NCBI GenBank assembly: GCA_036877525.1
Contig: JAZGTH010000073.1
Location: 1,302,001-1,366,000, forward strand
Origin: Chromobotia macracanthus
Lineage: Eukaryota; Chordata; Actinopteri; Cypriniformes; Botiidae
Length of the DNA: 64,000 nt
Direction: 5' to 3'
Numbering within the stretch: the first letter of the stretch is position 1; every line of letters starts with the position of its first letter. The notes below the pieces were generated by a model, which was given only the letters and a program-made list of their open reading frames with translations, was not told the DNA's origin and made no database searches. Of this stretch, positions 12,301 to 22,190 are shown piece by piece. The position numbers were made by a program, and so were the translations under genes.

Positions 12301-15300
12301 TGAAGAGTAAAGAGTACTCACAGTTTGAACCCAGAGGTCAGTTCTGCTGAAGTCTGCATTTGTTTAGATTTACATTCATATGAATATTAATGACTGGCAT
12401 AAAAAATGAAACGTTACCATATACCATATGCATACTAAACCTCTGTGTCTATACTGTATACATTTATATTATAGATTAGTATTTATTGTAAGAGTTTAGT
12501 AAATGACCCTAATGTTTATACAGAGTATTTTCTGAAATTGCCCCCATGCATGCTTTACAGAGGATGCTCATCTGATGTGGTTTGAGCGTCTCTATGTGGG
12601 GCTGCTGAGCTTTGAGAAGTATGTCGTCTACCCTGCCATAATTCTCAGTGCACTTACCAATGATGGCTTCACCCTCAGCCATCAGAAGAAACTAGGAATA
12701 CAGTAAGTATCTTTCCCCCATTTCTACAGCACATTCTGTACAATTTATGGAAAACGTTGTTAATATATCTGACATACCAATTCTATGCTTTCCTAATCAA
12801 AAAATGTTGCTATACCACAGCTAACAATTGTAGGTTTGATAATGTTACCTAACGTTTCCATTAAGTAACAAAAACTTACAAAAAAGTATCAAAAAAAACT
12901 ACCAAAAAGTATAATTTTGAATGTTCTAGGAATGTTCAAAACGTCCTATTTTTAGGTGTTGCATTAACATTATTGCTTGTAAAAATGTTATTCAAACATT
13001 TTTAAATTCTGTTTTTAAAACGTTCTACTAACAAATTAAGAATAACAATTTTGTGATATATAGTGTTAACATAACATTCTACTAATGTTACTGCAAGAAT
13101 GTTTTTTGATAAACTGAGAAAACTTTTAGAGTTTACTAGTATAAAACAGGACCATAAATTTAATGTATAGACCAAAAGTAATGAAACTTCTTAAAACATA
13201 AAGTTGTGAGTATTGTGATGATATTAGCAGCAATATACCTGCATCAGCACCACCCTGATACAGTTTCTCTGTGCTTTGATTGGCTGTATCCTGCCTCTGC
13301 TTCTGAGTGTCTCAGGCGTCTGTGTCTTGCTCCAGCTGTGATGTCTTGTTGATGACAGTTGCTGGGATGAAGCTTCTCCGTGCCTCCTTTTGCAATCCCA
13401 GCTACCAGTTCCTCACGCTCATCTTCACTATCATCTTCTTTGAGTTTGACTGCAGCAGTGCCTCCGAGACCTTCCTGCTCAATTTCTTCATCATGTCCAT
13501 CGTCTTTAACAAGGTCAGATTTAAGGGTTGAAAAGGCATATGAGCTACATGTCTGACACACCATAACACAAATATCTCATCATTTACAAAGGTTTAAAAA
13601 ATTCCCTCAAATAATTTTTAACTAAAAGGTGAAAATACTTTACACAATGACCTATTTGAAAGCAGAAATGTCTGCGACTGCAGATGAAAATAGCACTTAC
13701 AAGACAATACATTTATAAACAGGTCCCAAAATAACTTGCTTTGTTGTCTTGCAGACACTTACAGCTATTTGTTTTGTCTACAGCTTTGGGATCTTCTCCA
13801 CAAGCTGCACTTCATTTTGGTGTATATCGCCCCCTGGCAGATAGCTTGGGGTAGTGCGTTTCACGCATTTGCACAACCCTTTGCTGTACCTCATATCCTT
13901 GTAATCTGGGTGATTGTTTTGGTCACACAGCTCATAGTACAATACTATGTTCACAAATAATTCAGTTGCAGTAAAGAATTGCTGTAATATAATTGTGGAT
14001 ATATGACATCATCAGAGATGATGTTGTTTATCTTGACGGAGGCGATTAGATTCTGCCATGCTCTTGCTGCAGACGCTCATCACCACTCTCTTCTACACGC
14101 CCCTCAGCCCTTTCCTTGGGAGTGCCATATTTATCACCTCTTACCCACGACCAGTAAAGTTCTGGGAGAGGAACTACAAGTAAGATCCCTACAGTTTCCG
14201 CATGTACATTAAATATGCATTCAGCCTGTCACAGAGTGATGTAATGCATTGCCAGCCTGCAGCACACTAGAGTGAGTGCACCAATGCAGTCTTCTGTCTT
14301 CAAGGGTGATAAAAATGACAAGGTCATATTTCCTTGTTTTGAAAACAGTTGACCCAGCTAACAATTTTAGGTTGTAAGAACGTTTCCCAAATGTTTCCAG
14401 AAAGTAACAAATATGTTATTTTGAAAGATCTAGGAACGTTCAAAGTGTCCAGTTTTTAGACGTATTAATGCTATTGCTTGGTTATAAAAATGTTAGTCAT
14501 TTTTTTTATTCTGTAATTTTTTTAAAACATTCCACTAACAAATAAAGAATAACATTTTTGATATATGCTATATAACAATTAAAAAGTTCCACTAGCATTA
14601 CTGCAATTGTTTTAAAATATTTTTTTAGGGAACTTTTAGAGAATGATAGCCAATGTTCTGAGAATGTTTCCGGTTAGCTGGGGCTTCTGGACTTGCTTTG
14701 CTTGGATGTGATTTTCTTGTTTTCTCCAGAAAGTCTCATTTCTGGCTGTATCTATAGCCCCACAGCCTGTACTAGCACAGAGAAAGGCACACAATGTTGA
14801 ATTATTGATGTCGTTTAGAACCACAGATGTGATGATACAGAATGTTTCTGTTGTTTATATTAAACTTGAATAGTGACACAGGCAGGGACATCAGATTAAA
14901 TGGGGTGTATTACATGACTTTGAACATTTCCTTTGAATTGACATTTTCAGCACCAAACGAATTGACAATTCCAACAGTCGTCTGGTGTCCCAGGTTGACA
15001 AGGACACTGGTAACTGCTGTCTTTATCTATTCACATTTAAGCACACACAAGAAATAGTTGATTGTTTTGTGAATGTGTAAAATGTGCCAAAATAATGCAT
15101 TGACTGTTAAAGAGACAATTTATTATATTTAATTTCTTACAATAGTAATAGTAAGAATAGATCACTGTGTAACTTTACTTAGCCTGATGTTGTTCTAAAT
15201 CAATATGGCTTTCTTCTGTGGAGCACACATAGGTTTTGGTGAATTCATTGTTTGGAGCTAGCTCTTCATTGACTATTCAGAACTGATTTTATCCATTGTA

Positions 15301-18300
15301 ATAAAAAAGTCCATTTGCTAATATGAGATACATGTGCTTCGCATACAGGTTGTGATGACAACAACCTCAACTCAATCTTCTACGAGTACCTGACCCGCTC
15401 TTTGCAGCATTCTCTATGCGGGGACCTGATGTTGGGCCGCTGGGGGAACTACTGTGCTGGAGATTGCTTCATCCTGGCTTCTGACTACCTTAACGCACTC
15501 GTTCACCTCATAGAGGTTGGCAATGGCCTGGTCACCTTCCAGCTGCGAGGCCTGGAGTTCAGGGGTAAATGGCTTCATTTTCCAACACTTCAGAGGAATT
15601 CTGATAATTCTCTGTTACAAATCCCTTTTGCTTTTCTTTCATTTCCTCAGGCACGTATTGTCAGCAGCGTGAGGTGGAGGCCATCACAGAGGGGGTGGAG
15701 GAGGATGACTCCTGTTGCTGCTGCGAGCCAGGTCATTTACCTCATGTCCTGTCCTGCAATGCTGCTTTCAATCTGCGCTGGCTGGCCTGGGAGGTGACCA
15801 CCACCAAGTACCTGCTGGAGGGCTACAGTATCAGTGAGAACAATGCTGCCACCATGCTGCAGGTTTATGACCTGCGCAAACTACTTATCACTTACTACCT
15901 TAAGGTACCAGTGACACCACTCTCTGACTTTTACAATTAAAGTTAAAATTAAAGCTAATACGTAATTTTTTTGGTAAAATCCCTTCACCCTGATTTGCGG
16001 TAGCTTTATAATGATTTATAATGATGGTGGAGTGTTTGTAACTTGTTCCTATAGCAGTTGCTTAGAATTTAAACTTTTCATCCATGTTAAGAAAATAAGT
16101 TTATGTTTCAAACAGAGAGGCAAAAGTTATGTATTGCAGCTTTAAATGCTGAGAAATGACTATACAAAAAAACAATGCTCTGTTGTTTCAGCTGCATAAT
16201 AAGAATTATATTAGAATTAAGAATATAAATTATATCTTACATTTGCTAATCTAGGAGCATGTCATTTCTGTGTGGAACAATATCCAAAATTCTGTGTATT
16301 CACTCTTTTCTATCTTTAGAGTATCATCTACTATCTGGTGATCAATCCCAAGATGCAGATATGGGTTAAAGATCAGTCCATGCAGGAAGCCCTGCAGTCT
16401 TATACGAAATGGCATCACATTGAGAAGGATCCAGCTGTGTTCAGCATGAAGATTGATGAGGACTATGTGCACTGTCTGCAGGGAGTCACAAGAGCTAGCT
16501 ATTGTAATGTCTACCTGGAGTGGATTCAGTACTGTGCCAACAAACTAGAGGAGGTAAAGAGACCACACACAAATCACACAAATTACAGTACAAGAAAAGA
16601 ATGTATCATTCCTAATTCCTGTTTTTCGGCTTTAGTTGGGCTTCAGCTTCTTTGATACACCCATTGTTGGCTCTTGTGAAATGAATTACCTGTGGTGCTT
16701 TTCATTTGTATATTGCTTTGGATAAAAGTGCATGCAGACTAAATGTAGGTTTAAATGTACAAGTGAGGCCACAAACTTTGTGAAAGCCTTTTTGAGAAGC
16801 TGTGTTTGACTTTTTTGTATTAAAAGGGTGTGTAGGCGCACTATGTGGTATATTTCAGATTTTTAATAATTTCGTTTGGATTGTTCGCATTTGTAAACTT
16901 ACTGTGATTGATGTGTTCTAATTTGACAAATATTCCGTATTTTTACATATGTCAAATATGTAGTATGATAAAATTGTGTACTGGCTTTTTAAGAATCGCG
17001 ACTGTGAAGTTTGGAGTTCGACCCTTGGAATCAGTGGAGTTGCAGTTTTCTTTACCGCATCCGTGATATATTTTGTTTCTTTCATTTTATTTGTTTGATG
17101 TTACTCCGAATCAAGATTAAATGATTAAATGAAGATAATTGTTTAGAAACTAAATGCACATTTACAGGGTGCATATATTTAGGAATATGTCAAGATAGCT
17201 GAAATATTTTTGCATACCCACAATGCAATGGTTTGCTGAACTTATTTTGTTGTTCTCAGCCTGTGGACAGTGATGAAGATTCTGCTCTGGTTACTCTGTG
17301 TTTCGCTCTATCTGTGCTTGGCAGGAGGTCTCTCAGCACAGCAGCACATAACAGATCCAACAGGTATACAGCATACTTCATTTCCGTGCAGTTTATAGCC
17401 CAACTAACAATTTTAGGTCGTAAGAACGTTTTCCCTAACCTTTCTATTAAGTAGCAAAAAAATAAAAAATGTTATTCAAAATGTCCCTCTTTTAAACATT
17501 GTATTAACATTATTACTTGGTTATAAGAACGTTATTCAAACATTTTTAATTCTTTAATGTTTTTAAAATGTTCTACTGACAACTTAAGAATAACATTTTT
17601 GATATATGTTATACAGCATTTCAAAGTTCTGCTAACATTACTGCTAGAACGTTCTCTCATAACTTTTAGAGAATGTTAGCCAAAGTTCTGAGAACATTCC
17701 CTGTTAATTGTGAGTAAACTGGAGCGTATCAACCAAAGAATTTGATAGCACCATGGTATAAATACTCTGTGTGCCGCTATCATACAGCTAACTCATCTAA
17801 TAAGAGTATGGTATTCGATTTTAACACATAATGGTTTCCTCTGCAGTTTGGATTCCTTTCTCTATGGCTTTAACTCGCTGTTCAAAGGTGACTTCCGCAT
17901 TGCCAGTAAAGATGAGTGGGTGTTTTCTGACATGGACCTGCTGCAGACAGTGGTGGCCCCCGCAGTCAGAATGAGTCTGAAACTTCACCAGGTAAAATGA
18001 CAGAATAAACAAAAACCTGGTTGATTTACAGTATATCGCAACATGGCTCACTAGTCGAAGTTAATTTATTTTGTAGGTATAAACTAAATCATTTTACATT
18101 CAACAGGACCACTTCACAAGCCTGGAAGAGACAGAAGAGCCTGCCGTGCTTTACGAAGCCATCAGCAACTACAGAAGCAGCCTAGTGATCTGTCACGAGA
18201 GCGACCCAGCCTGGCGAAGAGCGGTACTGTCCAGCCGAGACACACTGCTCACACTTCGTCACATGGTGGATGAAGTACAAGAAGAGTACAAGATCATCAT

Positions 18301-20603
18301 GCTCTACAAACGCCATCTCAGCTTCAAAGTTATAAAGGCAAGACAGTGAAAAAGTCTGTGCTTAACTAATGCTTATGTTTTGTAAAGAATTAAGGGGATA
18401 AAGGATTTTTTTAACCAGCCATGCAACAACTTGCATGACCCCTATTAAAATTACATATTTTTTTAATTAATTTTTTTATTTTTTGTAAAATTATATTTTT
18501 AGCGACAAACACCATAGGTCATTGTCTTACAGCATCAGTTTCTGTCACAAAAATGTGAAAATATGTTTTTGGTAGTTTTCAAATTTATATATTGGTGGCC
18601 TAATGCAAGGAAATATATATGTAGTCTAATGTAGTTCTGGAGAAAAAAACTTATCCAACATAATTTTCTAATGATAGGTTGTCTACTGATGTAAACGTTG
18701 TCAGAAGCAGGCGAGACATGATAGGTATTTTCTTTAGTAGACTCTTTCACTTCCATCAATAAGTTACAGTTCCTAGGCTAGTTACCTAGATCAAGTACAT
18801 ACTATATTGTACTGTGAGGAATAAACTGAAATTTAGGTCACTATTCTTAAGTTTAGAATAAAAAATGTTGATTATGACTGATTGTTATTACTATGTTTGT
18901 GCATTCAGATCAATAAAGAGTGTGTGAGGGGACTGTGGGCAGGCCAACAACAGGAGCTCATCTTCCTCCGTAATCGTAATCCTGAGCGCGGAAGCATCCA
19001 GAACTCAAAGCAGGCTCTGAGAAACATGATCAACTCCTCCTGTGACCAGCCTCTGGGTTACCCCATGTTTGTGTCTCCACTCACCACCTCCTATATGGGA
19101 ACTCACAAGCAGATAAGGAACATATGGGGTGGCCCTCTCAGTTTGGAGGGCATTCGCACCTGGCTCCTCTCCAGGTGGTTTCGGTAAGTATGAAACATAA
19201 ATGAGCTATAAATCTTCATCTCTCAACATTGTCCATCTTAATAGTCTGAAAAACACAATGCTCTTTCTCTAGGGTGAGAAAGGACACCCTCACTAGCTGT
19301 AACAGTGGCATGAACATGGAGGATGTGGATTGTGCTGGATCTTCATTCAGTCAGAATCACAACTCCACCTCCCAGAGCTTTAGCCTGCATCACAGCCGAC
19401 CGCGCAGCTCCCAGTCCAGACACCACGGAGGTCAGAACAAACAACGTAATTAACTTATCTTAAAATAAAAATAATTATTTGTCTACAAATATACACTCCA
19501 TACCTGGGGTCTGCAGTTGCGGAGTCTTAATCTAAAAACACTTTTTGTGAAAAAATGAAAAATATTACAGGATATAAACATAAACAGGAATACAATATTA
19601 AGTTAACATCAACCAGAGCCAAATGTAAGAGGTTTAGTCAAGTATTTCATTGTCCCTCCCACATTAAAACATAATGTAAAATATACAACATAGTATATCA
19701 ATAATGATTATTTGAATGGTTTTGCAATGTATACAGTATAGCTTTTTTATATAGGCCAGGATTAAAATTTATTATACAATATCTAACAGACCCCAGTATT
19801 TGGTCTGAGAATGCTTTACTGATTTACTACTTCAGCAAAAAAAGATATGTGCGTCATATTTCACACAAATTACATAATTATCATGTTATGTTTATACTGA
19901 TGGTCTTTTTCCCTGCAGCTCACCGAGAGTATCGAAGCCGCTCAGTGCAACCTCAGGGCCAGCGGCCCCCCGTCACCAGCCAGTCAGGCCCCATCCTGGA
20001 CAGCCAGCACGGCTCTGGCTCCGGAGGGCCCAGCCTGGCCCAACGCCTTTCCAACAGCCAGCTGTCCTTCAACACGTCCTCCATTGCCTCTGTATTTTCC
20101 CAGGTGCCTCGTTTGTCCACAACAGGACCACTGGCTTCAGCCACAGGTCACCATCGCTCCAGCCAGGTGTCTTCCTCCAGTTCCACACTGAGTCTGCTCT
20201 TTGGCAAAAGGAGCTTCTCCAGTGGATTGGTCATCTCTGGCCTTTCCGCAGCCGAGGGGGGAAACACCAGTGATTCGCAGTCCTCAAGCTCCGTCAACAT
20301 CGCACTGGGCCCATCCTGTCGATCAGTAAGCCGCGCAACCCAGGTGAGATCTCTGAAATTTTTTCTTAAAACTTGAAGCATATTGCAATAAAAGCATTAG
20401 AACGTTACCATGAAATCATATAGTGATAAATCAGTCTACATTGTTATATACTCCTTTCTTTTCAGCAGTGGACATCAGAGGCGTATGAGAGCATTGACGC
20501 CTCCTCCACCTTTGTCACAGGGCCGAAGGTCCAGAGCACCGACAAGAGCCAAGAAGACTCGGTCTCAGCCTTCCACGAGGCACCAGAGCAGAAGACGATA
20601 TAA
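5068..20603 (+). CDS. pcnx2: Pecanex homolog 2 (complete, 34 coding exons)
   Basis: Multi-pass membrane protein of the pecanex family; Drosophila pecanex is needed for Notch signalling and ER homeostasis, while the molecular role of PCNX2 is not established. Exons: 5068-5220, 5561-5760, 6006-6120, 6318-6354, 7078-8130, 8338-8479, 8756-8898, 9040-9118, 9201-9336, 9669-9811, 9893-10046, 10138-10170, 10280-10451, 10570-10680, 10778-10869, 11269-11378, 11569-11671, 11820-11912, 12186-12336, 12561-12702, 13336-13513, 13784-13892, 14050-14179, 14951-15009, 15349-15564, 15651-15904, 16320-16553, 17260-17363, 17847-17991, 18107-18337, 18909-19183, 19273-19430, 19919-20343, 20466-20603. Phases agree at every junction and the total is 6018 nt (2005 residues). 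The N-terminus LTGGWYHDP...NSCHLY resembles PCNX2 more than PCNX1 (GGWYYDP...NALHLY), and the divergent MLK neighbour fits the human PCNX2 locus. Boundaries come from consensus sites plus homology, not transcripts. Confidence 0.93.
5772..5852 (+). repeat. Degenerate teleost interspersed repeat fragment
   Basis: Just after pcnx2 exon 2, the run ATCCATCCATTCATTTTTTT followed by ACCCACTTGTCC and GGGTCACAGGGGC resembles the common fish repeat that reads ATCCATCCATTTTCT...CGCTTATCC...GGGTCACGGGG. The copy is short and decayed. Its CCACAG looks like a splice acceptor but has no supporting frame. Confidence 0.45.
7078..8130 (+). other. pcnx2: pcnx2 exon 5: large acidic, low-complexity cytosolic region
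   Basis: This 1053-nt exon codes for residues 169-519. It is rich in Asp, Glu, Ser, Asn and Pro (for example SPVNEEDNIDEKEKPPTDP) with no hydrophobic span, so it is probably a disordered cytosolic loop. The reading frame stays open to an ATG about 110 bases upstream of the exon, but the TTTTGCAG acceptor at 7077 and the phase from exon 4 place the true boundary at 7078. In PCNX1 the matching region is longer and differs in sequence, as expected for the fast-evolving part of the family. Confidence 0.9.
8338..9811 (+). other. pcnx2: pcnx2 exons 6-10: end of the disordered loop and start of the conserved core
   Basis: Residues 520-733. Exons 6 and 7 continue the Ser/Pro/Glu-rich stretch. Exons 8 and 9 carry basic segments (RERPRKLYNERALNLPLG, RRILPTRRLRPRRTHPEIF). 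Exon 10 ends in the conserved stretch KVFPGKWVNILYDRLTLLAL that precedes the membrane core. All five exons have clear AG and GT sites and join in frame. Confidence 0.88.
9564..9615. repeat. 17-bp perfect inverted repeat in pcnx2 intron 9
   Basis: Arms 9564-9580 and 9599-9615 (core TTGATTAGTGTTTAT and its exact complement) are separated by 18 bases that hold a further ATAAACACTAA copy. It lies about 50 bases before exon 10. It could form a stem-loop in the pre-mRNA or be a transposon footprint. Confidence 0.8.
10499..10552. repeat. 11-bp hairpin plus direct repeat in pcnx2 intron 13
   Basis: GGTCATGTGAT at 10499-10509 pairs perfectly with ATCACATGACC at 10516-10526 across a 6-base loop. The block GACAATGGTCATGTGATGTT then recurs at 10531-10550, directly before the poly-T tract of the exon 14 acceptor, so the second copy could also pair with the middle arm. 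Confidence 0.8.
12816..13132 (+). mobile_element. MITE-like element, copy 1 (pcnx2 intron 20)
   Basis: Begins ACAGCTAACAATTGTAGG and shares with two other pcnx2 introns the ordered blocks AACGTTTCCATTAAGTAACAAA, CATTAACATTATTGCTTG, ACTAACAAATTAAGAATAAC and CTTTTAGAG. It is about 320 bases long, non-coding and in the same orientation as the other copies. The 3' terminus is decayed. Confidence 0.65.
13893..14049 (+). other. pcnx2: pcnx2 intron 22, U12-type with AT-AG ends
   Basis: The exon ends ...GTACCTC and the intron starts ATATCCTTG, which matches the U12 donor consensus ATATCCTTT at 8 of 9 bases. No GT donor nearby restores frame to the homologous sequence. At the other end TATCTTGAC (14029-14037) matches the U12 branch consensus TTCCTTRAC at 7 of 9, with its adenosine 13 bases before the ...GATTAG end. 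Removing 13893-14049 rebuilds CAT TCT GCC ATG (H-S-A-M), exactly the conserved AVPHSAML of pecanex proteins. An AT-AC reading ending at 14037 is also in frame, but it inserts RRRLD and loses the conserved His. Confidence 0.8.
14353..14682 (+). mobile_element. MITE-like element, copy 2, with terminal inverted repeats (pcnx2 intron 23)
   Basis: The best preserved of three copies: 330 bases with perfect 10-base ends CCCAGCTAAC (14353-14362) and GTTAGCTGGG (14673-14682). It has no coding capacity. Internal blocks such as GTAAGAACGTTTCCC, TATTAATGCTATTGCTTGG and CAAATAAAGAATAACATTTT are shared with copies 1 and 3. I see no clear target-site duplication, so the superfamily is not assigned. Confidence 0.75.
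16711..16756 (+). repeat. SINE/LINE 3'-tail fragment (pcnx2 intron 27)
   Basis: GCTTTGGATAAAAGTGCATG followed by ACTAAATGTA is a decayed copy of the widespread teleost retroelement tail (GCTTTGGATAAAAGCGTCTG then CTAAATG). No tRNA-like head is visible upstream. Confidence 0.6.
17399..17712 (+). mobile_element. MITE-like element, copy 3 (pcnx2 intron 28)
   Basis: Starts CCCAACTAACAATTTTAGGT and ends near GAACATTCCCTGTTAATT. It shares TAAGAACGTT, CATTATTACTTGGTTATA, ACTTAAGAATAACATTTTTG and AGAGAATGTTAGCC with copy 2. Same orientation, about 314 bases, with more diverged termini. Confidence 0.7.
18338..18908 (+). other. pcnx2: pcnx2 intron 30 with a GC-AG donor
   Basis: Exon 30 must end after TTC AAA GTT ATA AAG (F-K-V-I-K) because the next exon starts ATC AAT AAA GAG (I-N-K-E), matching the family sequence FRVIKVNKECVRG. 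The donor is AAG|GCAAGA, the known form of GC donors in which all other positions match U1 well. The only continuation without splicing adds ARQ and a stop. Confidence 0.85.
19273..20603 (+). other. pcnx2: pcnx2 exons 32-34: Ser-rich C-terminal tail
   Basis: Residues 1766-2005 are rich in Ser, Gln, His and Gly (LSFNTSSIASVFSQ, SSQVSSSSSTLSLLF, NTSDSQSSSSVNIAL), so the tail is probably disordered. The protein ends ...EAPEQKTI with TAA at 20601-20603. The extra C-terminal block of human PCNX1 (YRVQIVDPSQILEG onward) is absent, which agrees with a PCNX2 identity. The exon 34 acceptor TTTTCAG|CAG has a second AG three bases on, so a one-Gln NAGNAG variant is possible. Confidence 0.88.
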
Positions 20604-20945
20604 GATCACAATCACCAAATGCCTCAGCCCAGCATGTTAAAACTCCTGAGCCCTGACAGTAATGTACATTACAAACATCTTTTTGTAAACTAAACATCTG
20701 CCATGTGTAGAATTGTAAGTATCCTATTTAAGGGCAAGGAACCACTCTTCCAAAAACAGTAAATAATGAAAGAAGAGCACCAAAACTGACAGTATTTATG
20801 GCTTAATCCATAAATCTGAATACATTGGAGAGTATGTTATATGGTGGAATCATCTGCTAGTGCACCTTGAGTGCATGCATTTCCCCATCACAGTGGTGAG
20901 GATTTTCTAGAGTGTCAAAATAAAGATGTTTAAATAATGCAAGAT
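20604..20945 (+). terminator. pcnx2: pcnx2 3'UTR with AATAAA poly(A) signal
   Basis: The first strong AATAAA after the stop is at 20919-20924, giving a 3'UTR of about 340 bases. More AATAAA hexamers follow at about 21613 and 21774, so longer forms are possible. No coding sequence is seen. Confidence 0.55.
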
Positions 20946-22190
20946 CACTTGACTAAAGGAAGTGTCAGGTAGAGTTGCATAGTTGTTTTCTTAAACTGCT
21001 GTTTTGAAATGTGTTGTGATCCAGGTATGTCATTGGTATATATTAATACACAAGCACTTCAAGTATTCCAAAGTGACTATTGATGCATCAGAACTTAACA
21101 AGCAAAAATATTGTTTATATTGTGAAAAAGTCTAGAAAAAAATGGAGTAAAAGTTGCCATATGCATTCTTTTACAGAGTATGTGATTTTACCTCAAATAC
21201 TTTTACAGTTAGTAAGTGAATCATTGGCCTACTTTAATTGAAAAAGTACTGCATATGGGTAATGCTTTAATAGTGTGCTGCCAACCTATGAAAAATTGTT
21301 GTAAATTGATCTTTACATCCCTGAATGTGGCAAGCACAATGAAGAGTATGTTCAGATTTGTAAATTCCTCCAAGAGAATGAGGATGATGGAGTTTAATGG
21401 TATTGGAATTACAGGTGAAAGTGCAGTTGTCTTTTTTCCAGGGGAAATGTGGGGCTTCCAGTATATTTATTATGTGATATGGGGGTCTGTTCGATGTGTT
21501 GTTATATCAAATATTTCATGGCAAGTCAAGCCCTTTAATAATATTTGAATATTCTAATTCTCTCATAAATAGGGAGATCTTAAACCATACATCCACTACA
21601 TAAAACAGTTTGAATAAAAAAAATGAAGAATGTGTACTTTTTCATTTCATGTGGTATACTGTACTTCTGACTTTATATCTGGACAGTTAAGAATATATTT
21701 TCCTAAATGTACATTTTTTTCCCATTTTGGCATGTTAAGAAGTTCATTATAGAAAAGAATGCCAGTGCTCTAAAATAAACTCCAGGGCTTATAATATTGA
21801 TGTCTCAGGATGCCTTGAGTTTAACACATTGCAAGCATAAAAATAGACTTAAATAAAGTCTGATGTGGATTTCTTTCTGAACCTTCAGAGGTCATGTAAC
21901 TTCTCTGAAGTTGCTGAAACATCGACTATAGTTGTCATGCATGTGAGGTTGACCAAGTGAATCCAATGAACTGTCAACTTCACTTATGGTTATTCCTGTA
22001 TTTTGTGCTACAATGCCAGGAGATATGTTAAATCTATGCACACAGTATTACAGAAAAAAATACAGAGAGTAAAAATATAACTTCATGTTACTGTCACACA
22101 TTCATTCCACAAACAACGCTGCTAATTGGTTCAGCTATTTATTACAGTATATTATCAAGTCAAACAGACAGAAAAGCACCATATTGTAAG
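20946..22190. other. Gap between convergent pcnx2 and rgs17
   Basis: AT-rich DNA without a supportable gene. One open frame of 110 codons (21216-21548) shows no family resemblance and is probably chance. The stretch may hold extended pcnx2 3'UTR. Confidence 0.5.

Larger units (their letters stand above)
9893..14179 (+). other. pcnx2: pcnx2 exons 11-23: multi-pass membrane core
   Basis: Residues 734-1260 contain many hydrophobic segments, for example MVAVFLAFLVAFLGFVLL, VFQFCLVIASCQYSLL, YCFPVMFLLGLFPQINTF, HIPALFSGFCALLVVLSYHL, LVVCILASILTFAVTASTVF and PFVSIVLYALAATVGFVTHYL. The family signature WGSAFHAFAQPFAVPHSAM spans exons 22-23 and SPFLGSAIFITSYPRPVKFWER ends exon 23. Two boundaries needed choice: exon 17 starts at 11569 because the earlier acceptor at 11497 hits a stop, and exon 21 starts at 13336 because the acceptor at 13315 is out of frame. 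Confidence 0.88.
14951..19183 (+). other. pcnx2: pcnx2 exons 24-31: conserved C-terminal pecanex domain
   Basis: Residues 1260-1766 are the most conserved part of the protein, matching the Pecanex_C family. Landmarks are SLQHSLCGDLMLGRWGNY, GDCFILASDYLNALVHLIE, GLVTFQLRGLEFRG, YCQQREVEAITEGVEED with a Cys-rich DSCCCCEPGH, SLVTLCFALSVLGRR, FLYGFNSLFKGDFRI, EYKIIMLYKRHLSFKVIK and CVRGLWAGQQQELIFLRNR. This region lacks long hydrophobic spans and is probably cytosolic. Exon 30 is followed by a GC donor. Confidence 0.93.

Noticed and set aside
14038..14049. AT-AC reading of pcnx2 intron 22 (ending GAC at 14037)
   Set aside because: It is in frame but replaces the conserved His with RRRLD and uses the branch-site AC as the splice site; the AT-AG reading restores the conserved motif exactly.
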